From Bradymonadaceae bacterium (GTDB lineage: Bacteria > Myxococcota_A > Bradymonadia > Bradymonadales > Bradymonadaceae), in assembly GCA_028274765.1 (NCBI GenBank), contig JAQCND010000291.1, positions 1-35,628 of the forward strand: 35,628 nt of DNA, given 5' to 3'. How positions within the stretch are numbered: the stretch's first letter is position 1; every line of letters starts with the position of its first letter. The notes below the pieces were generated by a model, which saw only the letters and a program-made list of their open reading frames with translations, searched no databases and was not told the origin of the DNA. A program made the position numbers and the translations under genes. Shown here piece after piece: positions 1 through 10,500 of this stretch.

Positions 1-364
1 GCAGGCCCGTCGGGTCGTTGAGGACGAAGGTGCCCTGGTTCTGGGCGAGCTCCAGCAGGTGCGAGGCGTGCAGATAGTCGACATCAAAGGGCGGATCCTT
101 GCGCATGAAGATGCAATCGAGCTCGCCGAGATCGACCGTCTCGGGCTCACCGAGCTCGTAGTGATCGCCTTCGACGCGCTGCACCTCGCAGGGGTAGATG
201 GGCGCCCGTGCCGTGCTGTGGTCGGCGTACAGGTCTTCGGGGCGGATATAGAAGAGTCGATGCCCGTGTTCTTGGGCGGCGAGCATGAAGGCAAACGTGG
301 TGTCCTCGTCGAGGATGAGCCCGTCGAGGGGATCCATCACGAAGCCGAAAGTGAGCCCTCTCAT
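1..364 (-). CDS. gshB: Glutathione synthetase, N-terminal part (runs off left edge of window)
   Basis: Reverse-strand frame from ATG at 364 reads MRGLTFGFVMDPLDGLILDEDTTFAFMLAAQEHGHRLFYIRPEDLYADHSTARAPIYPCEVQRVEGDHYELGEPETVDLGELDCIFMRKDPPFDVDYLHASHLLELAQNQGTFVLNDPTGL, matching the prokaryotic GshB N-terminus (VMDP..., MRKDPPFD). Absent from ORF track because it has no stop inside the window. Confidence 0.9.
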   Translation of the reverse strand, partial: MRGLTFGFVMDPLDGLILDEDTTFAFMLAAQEHGHRLFYIRPEDLYADHSTARAPIYPCEVQRVEGDHYELGEPETVDLGELDCIFMRKDPPFDVDYLHASHLLELAQNQGTFVLNDPTGL

Positions 365-365
365 G

Positions 366-1916
366 TCACTGTCCCTGCTGGCGTCGGCGCATTTGTTGTT
401 TGAGTTTCTTCATCATCCGCATCTTTTTCATCTTACCCATGCCCTTGCCCATCCCTTTGCCCATCCCTTGACCGACCCCTTTGCCAGGGCCTCGGGTGGG
501 CTTGGAGTCGCCGGTCAGGTCATCGACCGAGGGCATCAGCTTGTCGGCCGTGTACTTGGAGACCGTAAAGAGCTCGGATCGGTCCCCGAACTTGACGTAC
601 CGGTCGTCGCTCTCCTCGACTTCGTCACCGACAATCGCCATGTAGGTGTCGTCTTCGGTCCGGGCCACGACCTTCTGCCCGCCGCGATCGAGCCCCGCCT
701 CTTCGGCCTCGATGTCGGGAAATCCCTTGACCCGAAGTTCGGCGAGGGTGTCGAGATGTTTGTCGAGTTTCGAGTCGTTGAGCTCTTTGTCGGTCTCGGG
801 GCGGGCGATCGTCCAGTTTCCGTCGTCGCCCTTCTCGACGACGATGCCCTCCTCGCCGGCGAACTCCACGCGAGTGATGCCGCTCTTGTCGAAGGTGCGA
901 GGTGTCTTCGAGCGGATATCGCTCAGACGGGCGTCGAGTTTCTTCCCGGTATACGTGCTGAGCTCGTATCGAAAGGGCTGATCGGGCTTTTTGACGTAGT
1001 AGGTTGGTTCTTTCTGCCCCTCGACGCGGCCGAGCAGGAGGGTTGATTCGCCGTCGCCCGTCGAGACCGTCACGGTCGCGGCTGGCTTGTCGAGTCCGAG
1101 CTCCGACAGTTTTGCGTCGGGGGCAAACCCCGAGGCGTTCAGCGACGCCAGCGCCCCGACGATGCTCTCGATTTCGCTACCATCGGCCTCGAAGTCGACC
1201 TCGGGTTTGCCAATCGACCACGACTTGTCGCGTTTGTCGAGGACGATGGTCGGCCCGTCGCGTTGCTCGATCTGGAGTGTGGCAATCGAGGTCTCGTCGA
1301 GGTCGAGAATAGTTTGGCTCCGGATCTCGTCGACCTTTTGACGCACGAAGTCGCCGATGGCCACTTGAGCGCGATAGATTGCATCGCGACCGGACTGTCG
1401 AATGTAAGTTCGCTCGACGCCGGTGCCCGACACGCTCATCTGTTGACCGACGACGATCTCGTGGACGGGCTTCGACGTGCTCTCTCCGTAGAGGGCGAGG
1501 GTCACGCCGGTCTCGTCGTCCACCTTGTAATCGGAAGCGTTGTCCGGGCTCAGCTCAAGATCGTCGGTGCGAATCGTGCGCCCAAACGCCTTCTGGATGG
1601 TCTCGCCCACGTCATCGGCGACGGGACTCTCGACCGGCTGGGTCAGACGCCACGCGCCGTTCCGTTTCTCGAGAGCCACGAGGGTGGGTCGAGTCCCGGA
1701 GTCCTGCTTCTGGGCTTCGTTCGCTTCGTTCGAGTCGCCGTCATCGCTGCCATTTTTCTCAGGAGCAGGCGTGATTTCGATGCGGCTCAGACCATCGACC
1801 TTGTCGAGGGTCAGCGGTGAGTCGACCGTGCGTTTGGGAGACTCACGCGTGACGAAGTAGATCCCGGTGAGTACGGTCAGTACGACGAGCGCGATGATCG
1901 TGTTGCGTTTCATCAT
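366..1916 (-). CDS. DUF4340 domain-containing protein, partner of GldG-type ABC system, with Gly/Met/Lys-rich C-terminal tail
   Basis: 516 aa; N-terminal signal anchor (MMKRNTIIALVVLTVLTGIYFVT), repeated DUF4340-type beta units, position immediately downstream of GldG-like gene. Confidence 0.85.
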   Translation of the reverse strand: MMKRNTIIALVVLTVLTGIYFVTRESPKRTVDSPLTLDKVDGLSRIEITPAPEKNGSDDGDSNEANEAQKQDSGTRPTLVALEKRNGAWRLTQPVESPVADDVGETIQKAFGRTIRTDDLELSPDNASDYKVDDETGVTLALYGESTSKPVHEIVVGQQMSVSGTGVERTYIRQSGRDAIYRAQVAIGDFVRQKVDEIRSQTILDLDETSIATLQIEQRDGPTIVLDKRDKSWSIGKPEVDFEADGSEIESIVGALASLNASGFAPDAKLSELGLDKPAATVTVSTGDGESTLLLGRVEGQKEPTYYVKKPDQPFRYELSTYTGKKLDARLSDIRSKTPRTFDKSGITRVEFAGEEGIVVEKGDDGNWTIARPETDKELNDSKLDKHLDTLAELRVKGFPDIEAEEAGLDRGGQKVVARTEDDTYMAIVGDEVEESDDRYVKFGDRSELFTVSKYTADKLMPSVDDLTGDSKPTRGPGKGVGQGMGKGMGKGMGKMKKMRMMKKLKQQMRRRQQGQ

Positions 1917-2015
1917 GCCTCCGACTGAGACAGATCTCGACGAGAGTCGTGCGATATAGCTCGAGCAAGGGGAATCCCTCGGCCACGCTGCCGGGGGGCG
2001 GTCGAGTCGCTGGGG

Positions 2016-3740
2016 TCAGGGGTCGTCCGAGTCGCGCCAGCGCAGGCTCTCGCGCCGTTTGCGACGCCGGAACATCATGAAGAGTCCAATGAGCGCAAAG
2101 AGAGCGGGGACACAGGCGATGTTGATGAACTGAATCTGCCGCTTGATGGCGGTCGGGACGTCGCCGATCAGACGGGGGCGAGACTTGCCCCGAATCTGCA
2201 TGAGCGAGCTGTCCTGGACGAGCCATTCGATGCTGCTGACAAAGAACTGCCCGCCCATCGAGGCGAGCCGCTGGCTGTACCCGACGCTCTGGACGGGTCG
2301 ATAGAAGTTGCCACTTCCGATGACCAGCAGTCGTCCATTCGAGGACGCGTCCTGTTCGACCTGGTCTTGCGAGACGCCTTGGGGCAGGGAGTGGTCGTCG
2401 TAGTAGCTCGGCAGACTCCCCTGGAGGGCGGCCGCCACCACGAAGGGGCCTTTCTTTTCATTCTCGGTGGGCTGTCGAAGCGTCTGATAGCCGAGCGAGG
2501 TCGGCGCCTCCGGTCGGCGCCGGGCCGTGTCGGCCGTCTTCATGACTTCGAAGACCTCGAGGGTCTCGTTGTCGCGAGCCGCTGCCCGAATCTGGATACT
2601 CGAGGGAGCCGGGAGAGCGAGCGTACTGAAGTCACGCGTGAAGGGGAGACTCGTGTCGAGATTCGAGATCGTGAAGGCGGCCGGATTGCTGATGCGGGCG
2701 AGTCCTCGCTGGGTCATCGTCATCCCCATCGCCAGGGCGTTTTCGCGGTCGAGGACGAGATCCTGACGGAGCTCGAGCCCGTATTCGGCGAAGAAGTCGT
2801 GCAGCCCCGGATTCAAAGGCTTGCGTACATCCGGAAGTTGCTTGTTGCGCCCCATTTGACGACGCATCTTTCGCTTCATTTGCTGATCGACTCCGGTGGC
2901 GGACTGATACCAGCCGACGCTTCCGCCCTGCTGGAGAAACTGGTCGAGGACGAACTTCGCCTTGTCCGAAAACTCTTTGTTGGGATTGAGCACGACGAGC
3001 GCCGAGACGTCCTGAGGGACCTCGGTGGTGTTCGAGAGATCGACCTTCGTGGGCTTGATCAGATCGCCGTAGAGACGCTGAAAGACTGGCGAAATTTGCC
3101 GCATGAAGCCCCGCTGGTCGGCGGGGCCCCCAAAGCCGGCGACGAAGCCGACGCGGCGCGGCTCGCGATCGGTGAGGTTCATCAGTGACTTGGTGAACTC
3201 GTACTCGAAGTTGCTCCGCGAGCGGCCCTGTCCCGTCTTGAGATCCTTGATGACCTCCTGGTTGTCGCCCTGAACGAAAGCGATGCACTTGTAGACGGCG
3301 CGGAGTGAGACCTTGTCTTCGCCGCGCTGGCCGATCCCGACCTTCTCGCAGCCGTACCCCTTGGCAGCCTTTTCGGTCTGCTTGTCGTCGCCGGGGGCGA
3401 TAACCTCGAAGGAGAGTTTGCCCCCCGACTCGGCGCGATATTCGGTGAGTAGATCCTTGAGCCGTCGGCGGAGTGTATGATGCGGTGGGGGCATGTCCGA
3501 GGAGACGAAGGCCTTGACCTGGACGGGTCGATCCAGGTTCTGGACGACCTCGCGGCTCGCCTCGGAGAGGGTGTAAATGTTGTTTTCAGTCAGATCGAGC
3601 CGCAGGGTCGACACCTGGCTCAGCATGGCGTTCGAGACGAACGCAATGCCGATGGCCGCGATCACGATGGTCACGGCGTTGGTTCCGCTGATCCATTGTC
3701 GTCTGCGACTTACGTCTCGTGATGCCGAATCGTCAGCCAT
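2016..3740 (-). CDS. GldG-family ABC transporter auxiliary protein
   Basis: 574 aa; N-terminal TM, LRLDLTENNIYTLSEASREVVQNLDRPVQVKAFVSSDMPPPHHTLRRRLKDLLTEY typical of GldG/ABC-type uncharacterized family, C-terminal TM followed by Arg-rich end. Confidence 0.9.
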   Translation of the reverse strand: MADDSASRDVSRRRQWISGTNAVTIVIAAIGIAFVSNAMLSQVSTLRLDLTENNIYTLSEASREVVQNLDRPVQVKAFVSSDMPPPHHTLRRRLKDLLTEYRAESGGKLSFEVIAPGDDKQTEKAAKGYGCEKVGIGQRGEDKVSLRAVYKCIAFVQGDNQEVIKDLKTGQGRSRSNFEYEFTKSLMNLTDREPRRVGFVAGFGGPADQRGFMRQISPVFQRLYGDLIKPTKVDLSNTTEVPQDVSALVVLNPNKEFSDKAKFVLDQFLQQGGSVGWYQSATGVDQQMKRKMRRQMGRNKQLPDVRKPLNPGLHDFFAEYGLELRQDLVLDRENALAMGMTMTQRGLARISNPAAFTISNLDTSLPFTRDFSTLALPAPSSIQIRAAARDNETLEVFEVMKTADTARRRPEAPTSLGYQTLRQPTENEKKGPFVVAAALQGSLPSYYDDHSLPQGVSQDQVEQDASSNGRLLVIGSGNFYRPVQSVGYSQRLASMGGQFFVSSIEWLVQDSSLMQIRGKSRPRLIGDVPTAIKRQIQFINIACVPALFALIGLFMMFRRRKRRESLRWRDSDDP

Positions 3741-3808
3741 GTCTCGTAGGGGTATCTCTCAGTCGAGTCGATCTGACAGAGACGAGTGCTCGGTCGGAGA
3801 CCTCGAGG

Positions 3809-4522
3809 TCACCACCGTCGCGAGGCGACACTGACCTGCGTGATCAACAGCGCGACCGCGGTCACCGAGAGGTAGTAGAAGACGTCCCGAATATCGATGA
3901 CGCCGCGAGCGAGGTTGTTGAAGTGAGAGTTGGTCGAGATGTAGTCGACTATCCGTGCCATTGCACCCGTCGGTTCGCCAACCAGCTGGTCGATCAGATA
4001 GAGGAAGAAACAGATCGAGAAGGCGACGAGAATGGAGACGACCTGGTCGCGCGTCCAGCTCGAGGCCATCAACCCGATGGCCGAGTAAGTCCCGCCCAAC
4101 AGCAGCAATCCGAGATAGCCGGAGGCGACAGCCCCCCAGTCGAGATCGCCGAGAAACGAGAGCGTGATCGGATAAGGGAGCGTCATGACGAAGACGACCG
4201 TCAGCAGCGACACGGCGGCGAGAAACTTGCCCATCACGATCTCGACATCCCGCAGGGGCATCGTCATCAAAAGCTCCAGTGTCCCCATGCGCTTCTCCTC
4301 GGCGAACAGCCGCATCGTGATGGCGGGCGCAAAAAAGGCCAAAAAGAGGGGAGCCTGCGAGAAGAAGCTCCGCAGCGAGAGGGCGTTGATCTGCTGGAAG
4401 TAATTGAGCCAGAAGAGCGCCCCCGTGATCAACAGAAAGAGAATGACCACGATGTAGGCGACAGCCGAGTTGAAGTAGCTCCCCAGCTCCTTTTTGAGCA
4501 CGTAGCCGATGTTGCTGAGCAT
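3809..4522 (-). CDS. ABC-2 type transporter permease (GldF-like)
   Basis: 237 aa, six hydrophobic segments; MLSNIGYVLKKELGSYFNSAVAYIVVILFLLITGALFW and FAEEKRMGTLELLMTMPL are hallmark permease motifs. Confidence 0.9.
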   Translation of the reverse strand: MLSNIGYVLKKELGSYFNSAVAYIVVILFLLITGALFWLNYFQQINALSLRSFFSQAPLFLAFFAPAITMRLFAEEKRMGTLELLMTMPLRDVEIVMGKFLAAVSLLTVVFVMTLPYPITLSFLGDLDWGAVASGYLGLLLLGGTYSAIGLMASSWTRDQVVSILVAFSICFFLYLIDQLVGEPTGAMARIVDYISTNSHFNNLARGVIDIRDVFYYLSVTAVALLITQVSVASRRW

Positions 4523-4584
4523 GTCGTCTATCCCATCGAGCTAGACAACTAGATGATCCTCGAAGACGTCCGGAGTCTCGTCCT

Positions 4585-5625
4585 CTATGAAGCCTCTCGG
4601 GCCTCTTCGGTCGAGCCCTCGGTGTAGACTCGAAAGATATCCTCGAGCGAAGGTTCGGCGCGACTGACGCCCTTGAGTCCGTAATTGTGATCGGCCTCGG
4701 CGCGAAACAGAGCTCGTCGCACGGAGGTTTCGTCGTCGGTGTCGAGGCGAAAGACGTGTGCCTGCCGACGTCCCGCCTCCTCGATGACGTCCCCGACCCC
4801 CTCGAGCTCCCCGAGAAACGACCGCAGCTTGTCCGGGTCATCCGTGTCGCCGAACGTCACACGGAGGCCGGGCTCGGAGGCGGCGACGGCCTCCTCGAGG
4901 GCCTCCAGTTGATCGTCGGCGACGATCTCCCCCTCGTTGACGATGATCACGCGGTCGCACACCGCCGAGACTTCCTGGAGGATGTGAGTCGAGAGGATGA
5001 TCGTCCGGTCTCGCCCGATGCCGGTGATGACGTCTCGGATCTCGACGATCTGGTTGGGATCCAGACCCGTGGTCGGTTCGTCGAGAATGATGACGTCGGG
5101 CTGGTGGATGATCGCCTGGGCGAGTCCGACGCGCTGGCGGTATCCCTTGGAAAGTTCCAAGATCTCGCGGTGGATGACGTCCTCGAGCCCCGTCAGCTCG
5201 ACGACACGTTCGATGTGTTCCTGACACTCACCGGCGGGCACGCCCCGAATAGAGGCGACGAACTCGAGGTAATCGTGCGTGATCATGTCCTCGTAGAGCG
5301 GGACGTTTTCGGGCAGATAGCCCGTCTCCCGCCGGACCTGCTCGGGGGATTCGTGGACGTCGTAGCCAGCGACGCGAGCCGTCCCCTCGGTCGCCGACAT
5401 GAATGAGGTGAGAATCTTCATCGTCGTCGTCTTGCCGGCCCCGTTGGGACCCAGAAACCCGACGATCTCGCCCGGTTCGACCGAAAAGTTGATGCGATCG
5501 AGGGCCCGGAAGTCGCCGTACGTCTTGGTGACATCGTCGACGACGATGCTCGACTCACCCGATGATGTCGAGGCGGACGTCGTTTTGTCGTCGGAGGAGG
5601 GCGTCGAATCGTTGTCGGATGCCAT
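4585..5625 (-). CDS. ABC transporter ATP-binding protein (GldA-like)
   Basis: Walker A GPNGAGKTTT, signature LSKGYRQRVGLAQAI, Walker B DVIILDEPTTGLDP. Probable start ATG at 5625 (MASDNDS...) rather than the track's upstream start at 5748. Confidence 0.95.
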   Translation of the reverse strand: MASDNDSTPSSDDKTTSASTSSGESSIVVDDVTKTYGDFRALDRINFSVEPGEIVGFLGPNGAGKTTTMKILTSFMSATEGTARVAGYDVHESPEQVRRETGYLPENVPLYEDMITHDYLEFVASIRGVPAGECQEHIERVVELTGLEDVIHREILELSKGYRQRVGLAQAIIHQPDVIILDEPTTGLDPNQIVEIRDVITGIGRDRTIILSTHILQEVSAVCDRVIIVNEGEIVADDQLEALEEAVAASEPGLRVTFGDTDDPDKLRSFLGELEGVGDVIEEAGRRQAHVFRLDTDDETSVRRALFRAEADHNYGLKGVSRAEPSLEDIFRVYTEGSTEEAREAS

Positions 5626-5918
5626 GAGCCTCTTTGTGTGTCTCGAATCTCGAATGCACTTACACAATCGACATGATTCGTGCCGTGCTCGACGGAGATG
5701 GAGGCATGGGCACGTCGCCGTCTTGCTCGAACCGCCAAGTCTGAACATCGTCCATCCACCTCATTATTCCGATGTATGTGACATCCCCCGAGTCAGACGC
5801 TCCGCTCCATCCGAGACGGAGGGAGGAGCGTACGTGGCAGTTCGACTTCGGCGCATCTGTATGTAGTCACACGACAGGGGGCGTCAAGCTCGCGCCAAAC
5901 TCCGCTGGAGAGGGTCGG

Positions 5919-5951
5919 CGATCGCGAAGATCGGGGAGGCTCGAGCCCTCC
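5919..5951. terminator. Two adjacent short hairpins downstream of the TrkA-N gene; possible terminator/processing element
   Basis: CGATC-GCGAA-GATCG (5919-5933) followed by GGAGGCTCGAGCCCTCC (5935-5951), about 28 nt beyond the stop of the minus-strand gene at 5979. No T-tract, so weak. Confidence 0.3.
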
Positions 5952-5978
5952 GAGTGAATAGCCCTCGACGCATATCGA

Positions 5979-7322
5979 TCAGGATGACGCAAGTCCAGAC
6001 GAAGACGACACCGAACGCCGAGTGGACCGCTCGTGAGGACTCGAGCGTTCGTCGACCACGTCGGACTGTTTGCGGATGGCGTGTCGGGTGAGTTCGTCGA
6101 TGTTTTGATTGTGAAAGTGTTTCGCCTCGGCTAGCTTGTCGGCGAAATGCCAGTGATGAAGTGTTCGGGCGTAGATGCTGGCCTCGCCGTATTCACTGGT
6201 CAGCCAGAGGGCCGCCTGCATGTTGCTCGTATCCTCGTCGGAGCTGAGCACGAAGACGGGCTCGGGCTCGGGCCGGACGCGGTTTTTGACGTCGTCCCAC
6301 GTTCCGGGATCGGTGATGTCGCCCTCGACTTGCTCGAGCTCGTATTCGCGACGAGGCTCCCACTCGACGTGGCGACGGAAGCGGCGAAACGTCCGATGGA
6401 CCTCGCGATCGACCAGCACGACGCGATCGAACTCCTCGTCGACCTCTTCGTGCAGCGCCCAGAGAAGCGACTGACCGAAGCGCCCAAATCCCGCCAGCAC
6501 GAGCTGATCGACGGCCTCGGTCGACTGAAAATCCGCATCGATTTGCTGTTCGACCAGATCCTCGGCCGCCTGGCGGTGGGCGTTGAACATCGAGGCGATA
6601 TTGGTGCTCTCGATGGTTTCGCTCTTGATGTTGCGGAGCAATAGGAGATTCGAGACGTGGGTGTGAACGCGTCGATCCAACTCGGGCCTCCCGAGCTCGT
6701 CGTGAATCGTCTGCATGATCTCGAGGTTCTGGAAATCATCCCCCGTGACGAGCATGATTTCTCGGGCTCGAGGCAAATGGAGCGACTCGAGAGCCTCGGG
6801 ATTGGTCATGTCGGCCTGGAGGCACGTCACGCGATGCCGATGCTGGAGATCGGTGACAGGTTCCCGTTCCTCGTCCCGAGTCACCAGTAGAATTTGAGAC
6901 TCGACTTCGTCGGCGATGGCATTCAGGTAGATGTCCGTGAGTACCCCGCCCCCGGCGACGACGATGTGGTCCTCCATCGCCTCCTCGAAGCGTGGCACGT
7001 CGAGAAAACGAATCGCCGACTCGACGACGGCGGCGGTCGTCACAGCGGGACAGGCAAAATAGGCGACCCATAGCATGACTTGGGCAAAGAAAGGATCGCC
7101 CCGGGGAACCCCGAGGTCGAGTCCGCCGAACATGAAGAGCCCGAGCGTATAATACACCTTGGTCAGGAAACTCGCCTCCGAAATTCCGGCACGCTCCGTG
7201 ACCTCCGCTCCAGCCATGAGCGCCGTGAGTCCGATCAGAAACGATCCGATGAGCACGATACTCCGCCATCGGACGTCGAGGGCGTCGAGACGCCCTACCC
7301 ATCTTCGTAACCAGTCGCTCAT
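5979..7322 (-). CDS. TrkA-N/RCK NAD-binding ion-channel-like membrane protein with two Rossmann modules
   Basis: N-terminal TM segments, then DHIVVAGGGVLTDIYLNAI and QLVLAGFGRFGQSLLWAL nucleotide-binding motifs; ends with SDEDTSNMQAALWLTSEYG. Start uncertain (7322, 7370 or 7430). Confidence 0.8.
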   Translation of the reverse strand: MSDWLRRWVGRLDALDVRWRSIVLIGSFLIGLTALMAGAEVTERAGISEASFLTKVYYTLGLFMFGGLDLGVPRGDPFFAQVMLWVAYFACPAVTTAAVVESAIRFLDVPRFEEAMEDHIVVAGGGVLTDIYLNAIADEVESQILLVTRDEEREPVTDLQHRHRVTCLQADMTNPEALESLHLPRAREIMLVTGDDFQNLEIMQTIHDELGRPELDRRVHTHVSNLLLLRNIKSETIESTNIASMFNAHRQAAEDLVEQQIDADFQSTEAVDQLVLAGFGRFGQSLLWALHEEVDEEFDRVVLVDREVHRTFRRFRRHVEWEPRREYELEQVEGDITDPGTWDDVKNRVRPEPEPVFVLSSDEDTSNMQAALWLTSEYGEASIYARTLHHWHFADKLAEAKHFHNQNIDELTRHAIRKQSDVVDERSSPHERSTRRSVSSSSGLASS

Positions 7323-7539
7323 GAGTGTGCCATACCCATTCCGAAGATCACGAATATCCTCGAAGCCCCCCATCGAGCTCACGCCCGAAGCCCCCACAAC
7401 TGTTGTAGAGAAGACGCTTCGACCGGACAATCCTCGATATTAATCCCTCCCGGTTCCCGTGCTAACCTTCCGTCGAACCCGCCGACTCGAATGTCGCCCC
7501 ACGCTCCCTGGCTCTCTACTCCTCTGATTTCGCGCCATC

Positions 7540-10500
7540 ATGGACGACGATTCGACCTCGACCTCGCCTCCGACCCGTAGAGGAGACGCTACCGGCGAAG
7601 CATCGGATGGATGCGGCGCCTGGCTGACACTCGGGTGTCTCGGGGGACCCGGCGTGCTGCTGGCGATCGTCGGAGGGATGCTTCTGACGACCGCCTTCAT
7701 GTCCTCGGAGGCCTCCATCAACCTCTGGGTGGGAAGTGGGCTACTGTTGGCGATAGGTGCCACTCTCACCTGGGGGGCCATCGAGACGTATCGTTCGCCC
7801 TCCCGACAGGCGAGTCGTTCGGCGGTCGAAGACGCAACGGCCGAATCGGCGGACTCTCGAGAGACGTCTGCGCCGACAGCGGATGCGACCGCCTCCGAGT
7901 CGACCTCCGGACGGGCTTCTGCGCCAAACGGGCAGGCCCCTCCCTCCGACGATCCCTCCGACAACCCGTCATCGGGGGCCTCATCAACATTACCCACCTC
8001 CGAGCGCGTATCTCTGGAGCGGTGCCCGACGTGTGAGACAGTCCTCGACACTTATCGTCCCCGAGACGTCGAGTCACTCGATTATTGCCCTCGATGCGGA
8101 CATTCCCTCGCCGAAGCGCCATCGGCGGAGATGAGACGACGCGAGCTTCGCCGGGCGATCGCTAAACGGCAATATGCCATCGAGTCCTGGTTCGACTGGG
8201 CGTCCGAGCGTGAGATTGCCGACGATGAGCGCGACGCCTTTCTCGAGCCTCATTTCGATGCGATTGCCGATCTCCGACGCGAATGGTCGGCGATCGACGG
8301 TGCCGCTCCGCCGGTCGAGACGACCAAGCCCGAACGCAGGGACGAAGAGAGCCCCTCCCCGCAGCTCGAACTGCCCTGGGCCAAGGACGAGCCGAAACTC
8401 GACACCGACTCGGTCTCCCCCCGCAAGAACCATCAGGCAGAGCCGCCCGAATCCCCCGAACCGTCTCGGCACGCAGAGGCTTCGGATTCACACCGTCCTC
8501 TCTCGACGTCCAACGCCCCCCCTCCTCCCGAAGCCGAAGCGGCCGAGACCTCTCCATCCAGCCGGGACGAATTACCTGCATCGCCCTCACGGACGGAGGC
8601 GAGCCAGGAGGGGCTCGACGACGCGTCGGTCCCGTCTCGTGTCTCCGACGATCCCGAGGACGAGCCTCCATCGTCTCGAGAAAAGAATCTTTCGATGTCC
8701 TCACCATCGAATGAAACCTCCTCCTCGCGCGACGCCCTCACCGATCCGGATGCGCTGCGCTCAACCGAGGAGGGCGACTCGGAGCATGACGGCGAGGCCA
8801 CCATCGACGAGGATTCCCCGCTCGAGGCAGCCGCCGACGACGGGGGCGCTCCAACGACTCGAATGCCCGACTCGACAGACGGGGGCGACGAGGCCGACTC
8901 GCCCTCTCTGTCTTCAGAGGCCGAACCGATCTCCGATGAGGAGCTCGATCCGAGTGTCGACGCTCCCGATACCGAGGGCGCTTCCCTCTGGGCAGATGCC
9001 CTCCGTCCCTTTTTGATCGGACACTGGTATTACGTGCTCGGCGCGTTTCTGGTGCTTTCGGGCGGTATCTATCTACTCTCGACCGTCTGGGCCTCGATTT
9101 CGTCGCTCGGCCGTCACCTCGTGACGTTTGGCCTTCTGGCGAGTGCCTCGGGCGGATTCGCGAGCTTCGGGCGTTATCTCTCTCGAGCCTTTCCGGAGCA
9201 ATCCGCGGGACGCGCCTTCTGGCTCATCGGATTCGGACTCGTCGGCATTACGGCGTCGGCGTCCGGGGCCATCATCCGCGACACGCCCCTCTGGGGTGGG
9301 GCAGCCGTCGTCGGAGCAACGGCGCTCGGCTGGGGGGTACAGGTTCCACTCTCGACCGACGACGTCGATGTTCCGCTGCTCTGGAGACTCGCGCCGATGG
9401 GACTCCTGGTCGTCGTGGGTGGAATATCGGGATTGCCCTCGACGCAGTGGGCGTCTCACCTCGTCGCTCTCCACGTGGGATTCGCGCTCGTGTGGCTTCA
9501 TTGCTATCAGGTGATGGCTCGAAGCGAAGGAGAGCGAGCGTGGCCGCGTCGACTCACCCTCTGGTTCCATCATCTCGTGCCGACCGGAGTATTCGCCCTC
9601 CTCGCCCTCCTCGTCGCCGCCGTTCATTTCGATCAGTCGAACGTATGGTCGGAGGTGGTGCCCTGGCTCGGATCACTGGCCGCCCTCGCCGGGATGTCGC
9701 TCGCCGAACTCCACGCCGGAGGAGCTCGCGATCGCGGATGGGCCGCCGTCTCGGGTCTGACTCTCGGTGCCCTCGGTATCGGCGCGGGACTCGAGCCCCC
9801 GGTCGCCCACCTCGGGGCCGCTCTCTTCGCCACGATCGCCGCTCACCGGGTGCGAACGCTCGGATCACGGGCCGAGGCCGCCCTCCATATCGGCGGGGCG
9901 TTCGTCTGGGCTGGCATGTTGCGCACGCTCGACGGTCTCCTGCCCGTGGCTCTGCTCGGCCCCGACCTCGTCGCTGCCCGTCATGGACTCTGGGCCGCTC
10001 CCTACGTTGGATGGCTCGTCTATCGGCTGAACATCACGCGGGAGGAGCAACCAGCAGCGGCCGACGCTCTACGGCCGCTCGCGATGATCGGGATCGTCCT
10101 CGGAGGACTCGTGCCCCTGCTCGCGATCGGCTCGTCGACTGGCATCTGGGCAGCCGCCGCTCCGACCTACAGTTTGCTGGCTCACGGGCTCGCCGTCGTC
10201 ACCGCCTGGCCCCTCGTCGCCTATCTCGGCTCCGCCTTCGCCGTCGCCTGGGTGGGACTGACGCCCCTCTTCGTCTCGATGTCGTGGCTGGCAGTACTCG
10301 ATGGATTGCCGTCGACGCCCATCGCCATTTCGTTGGTTGCGCTCGTCGCCCTCGCAGCGACATTGCTCACCGCCAGCATGTGGGCCGAGCCGCGCAACGA
10401 CATGCTGGCGTCGGTCTGGGGCGATACCTCGCTGGCCGTCGCGCCCCTCGTGGCTCTGTGTCTGGCGAACGGTTCCGTCTGGAACCAGCTCCCCGACTGG

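Noticed and set aside
285-1820. Several plus-strand ORFs (285..1046, 1004..1312, 1263..1820, 1379..1774) opposite the DUF4340 gene
   Set aside because: Antisense shadows of a well-supported gene; no family resemblance, Arg/Ser/Val-biased composition typical of complementary high-GC codons.
5772-5957. 61-aa plus-strand ORF in the ABC ATPase/channel intergenic gap
   Set aside because: No ribosome-binding context, biased composition, and it runs over the hairpin region; not supportable.
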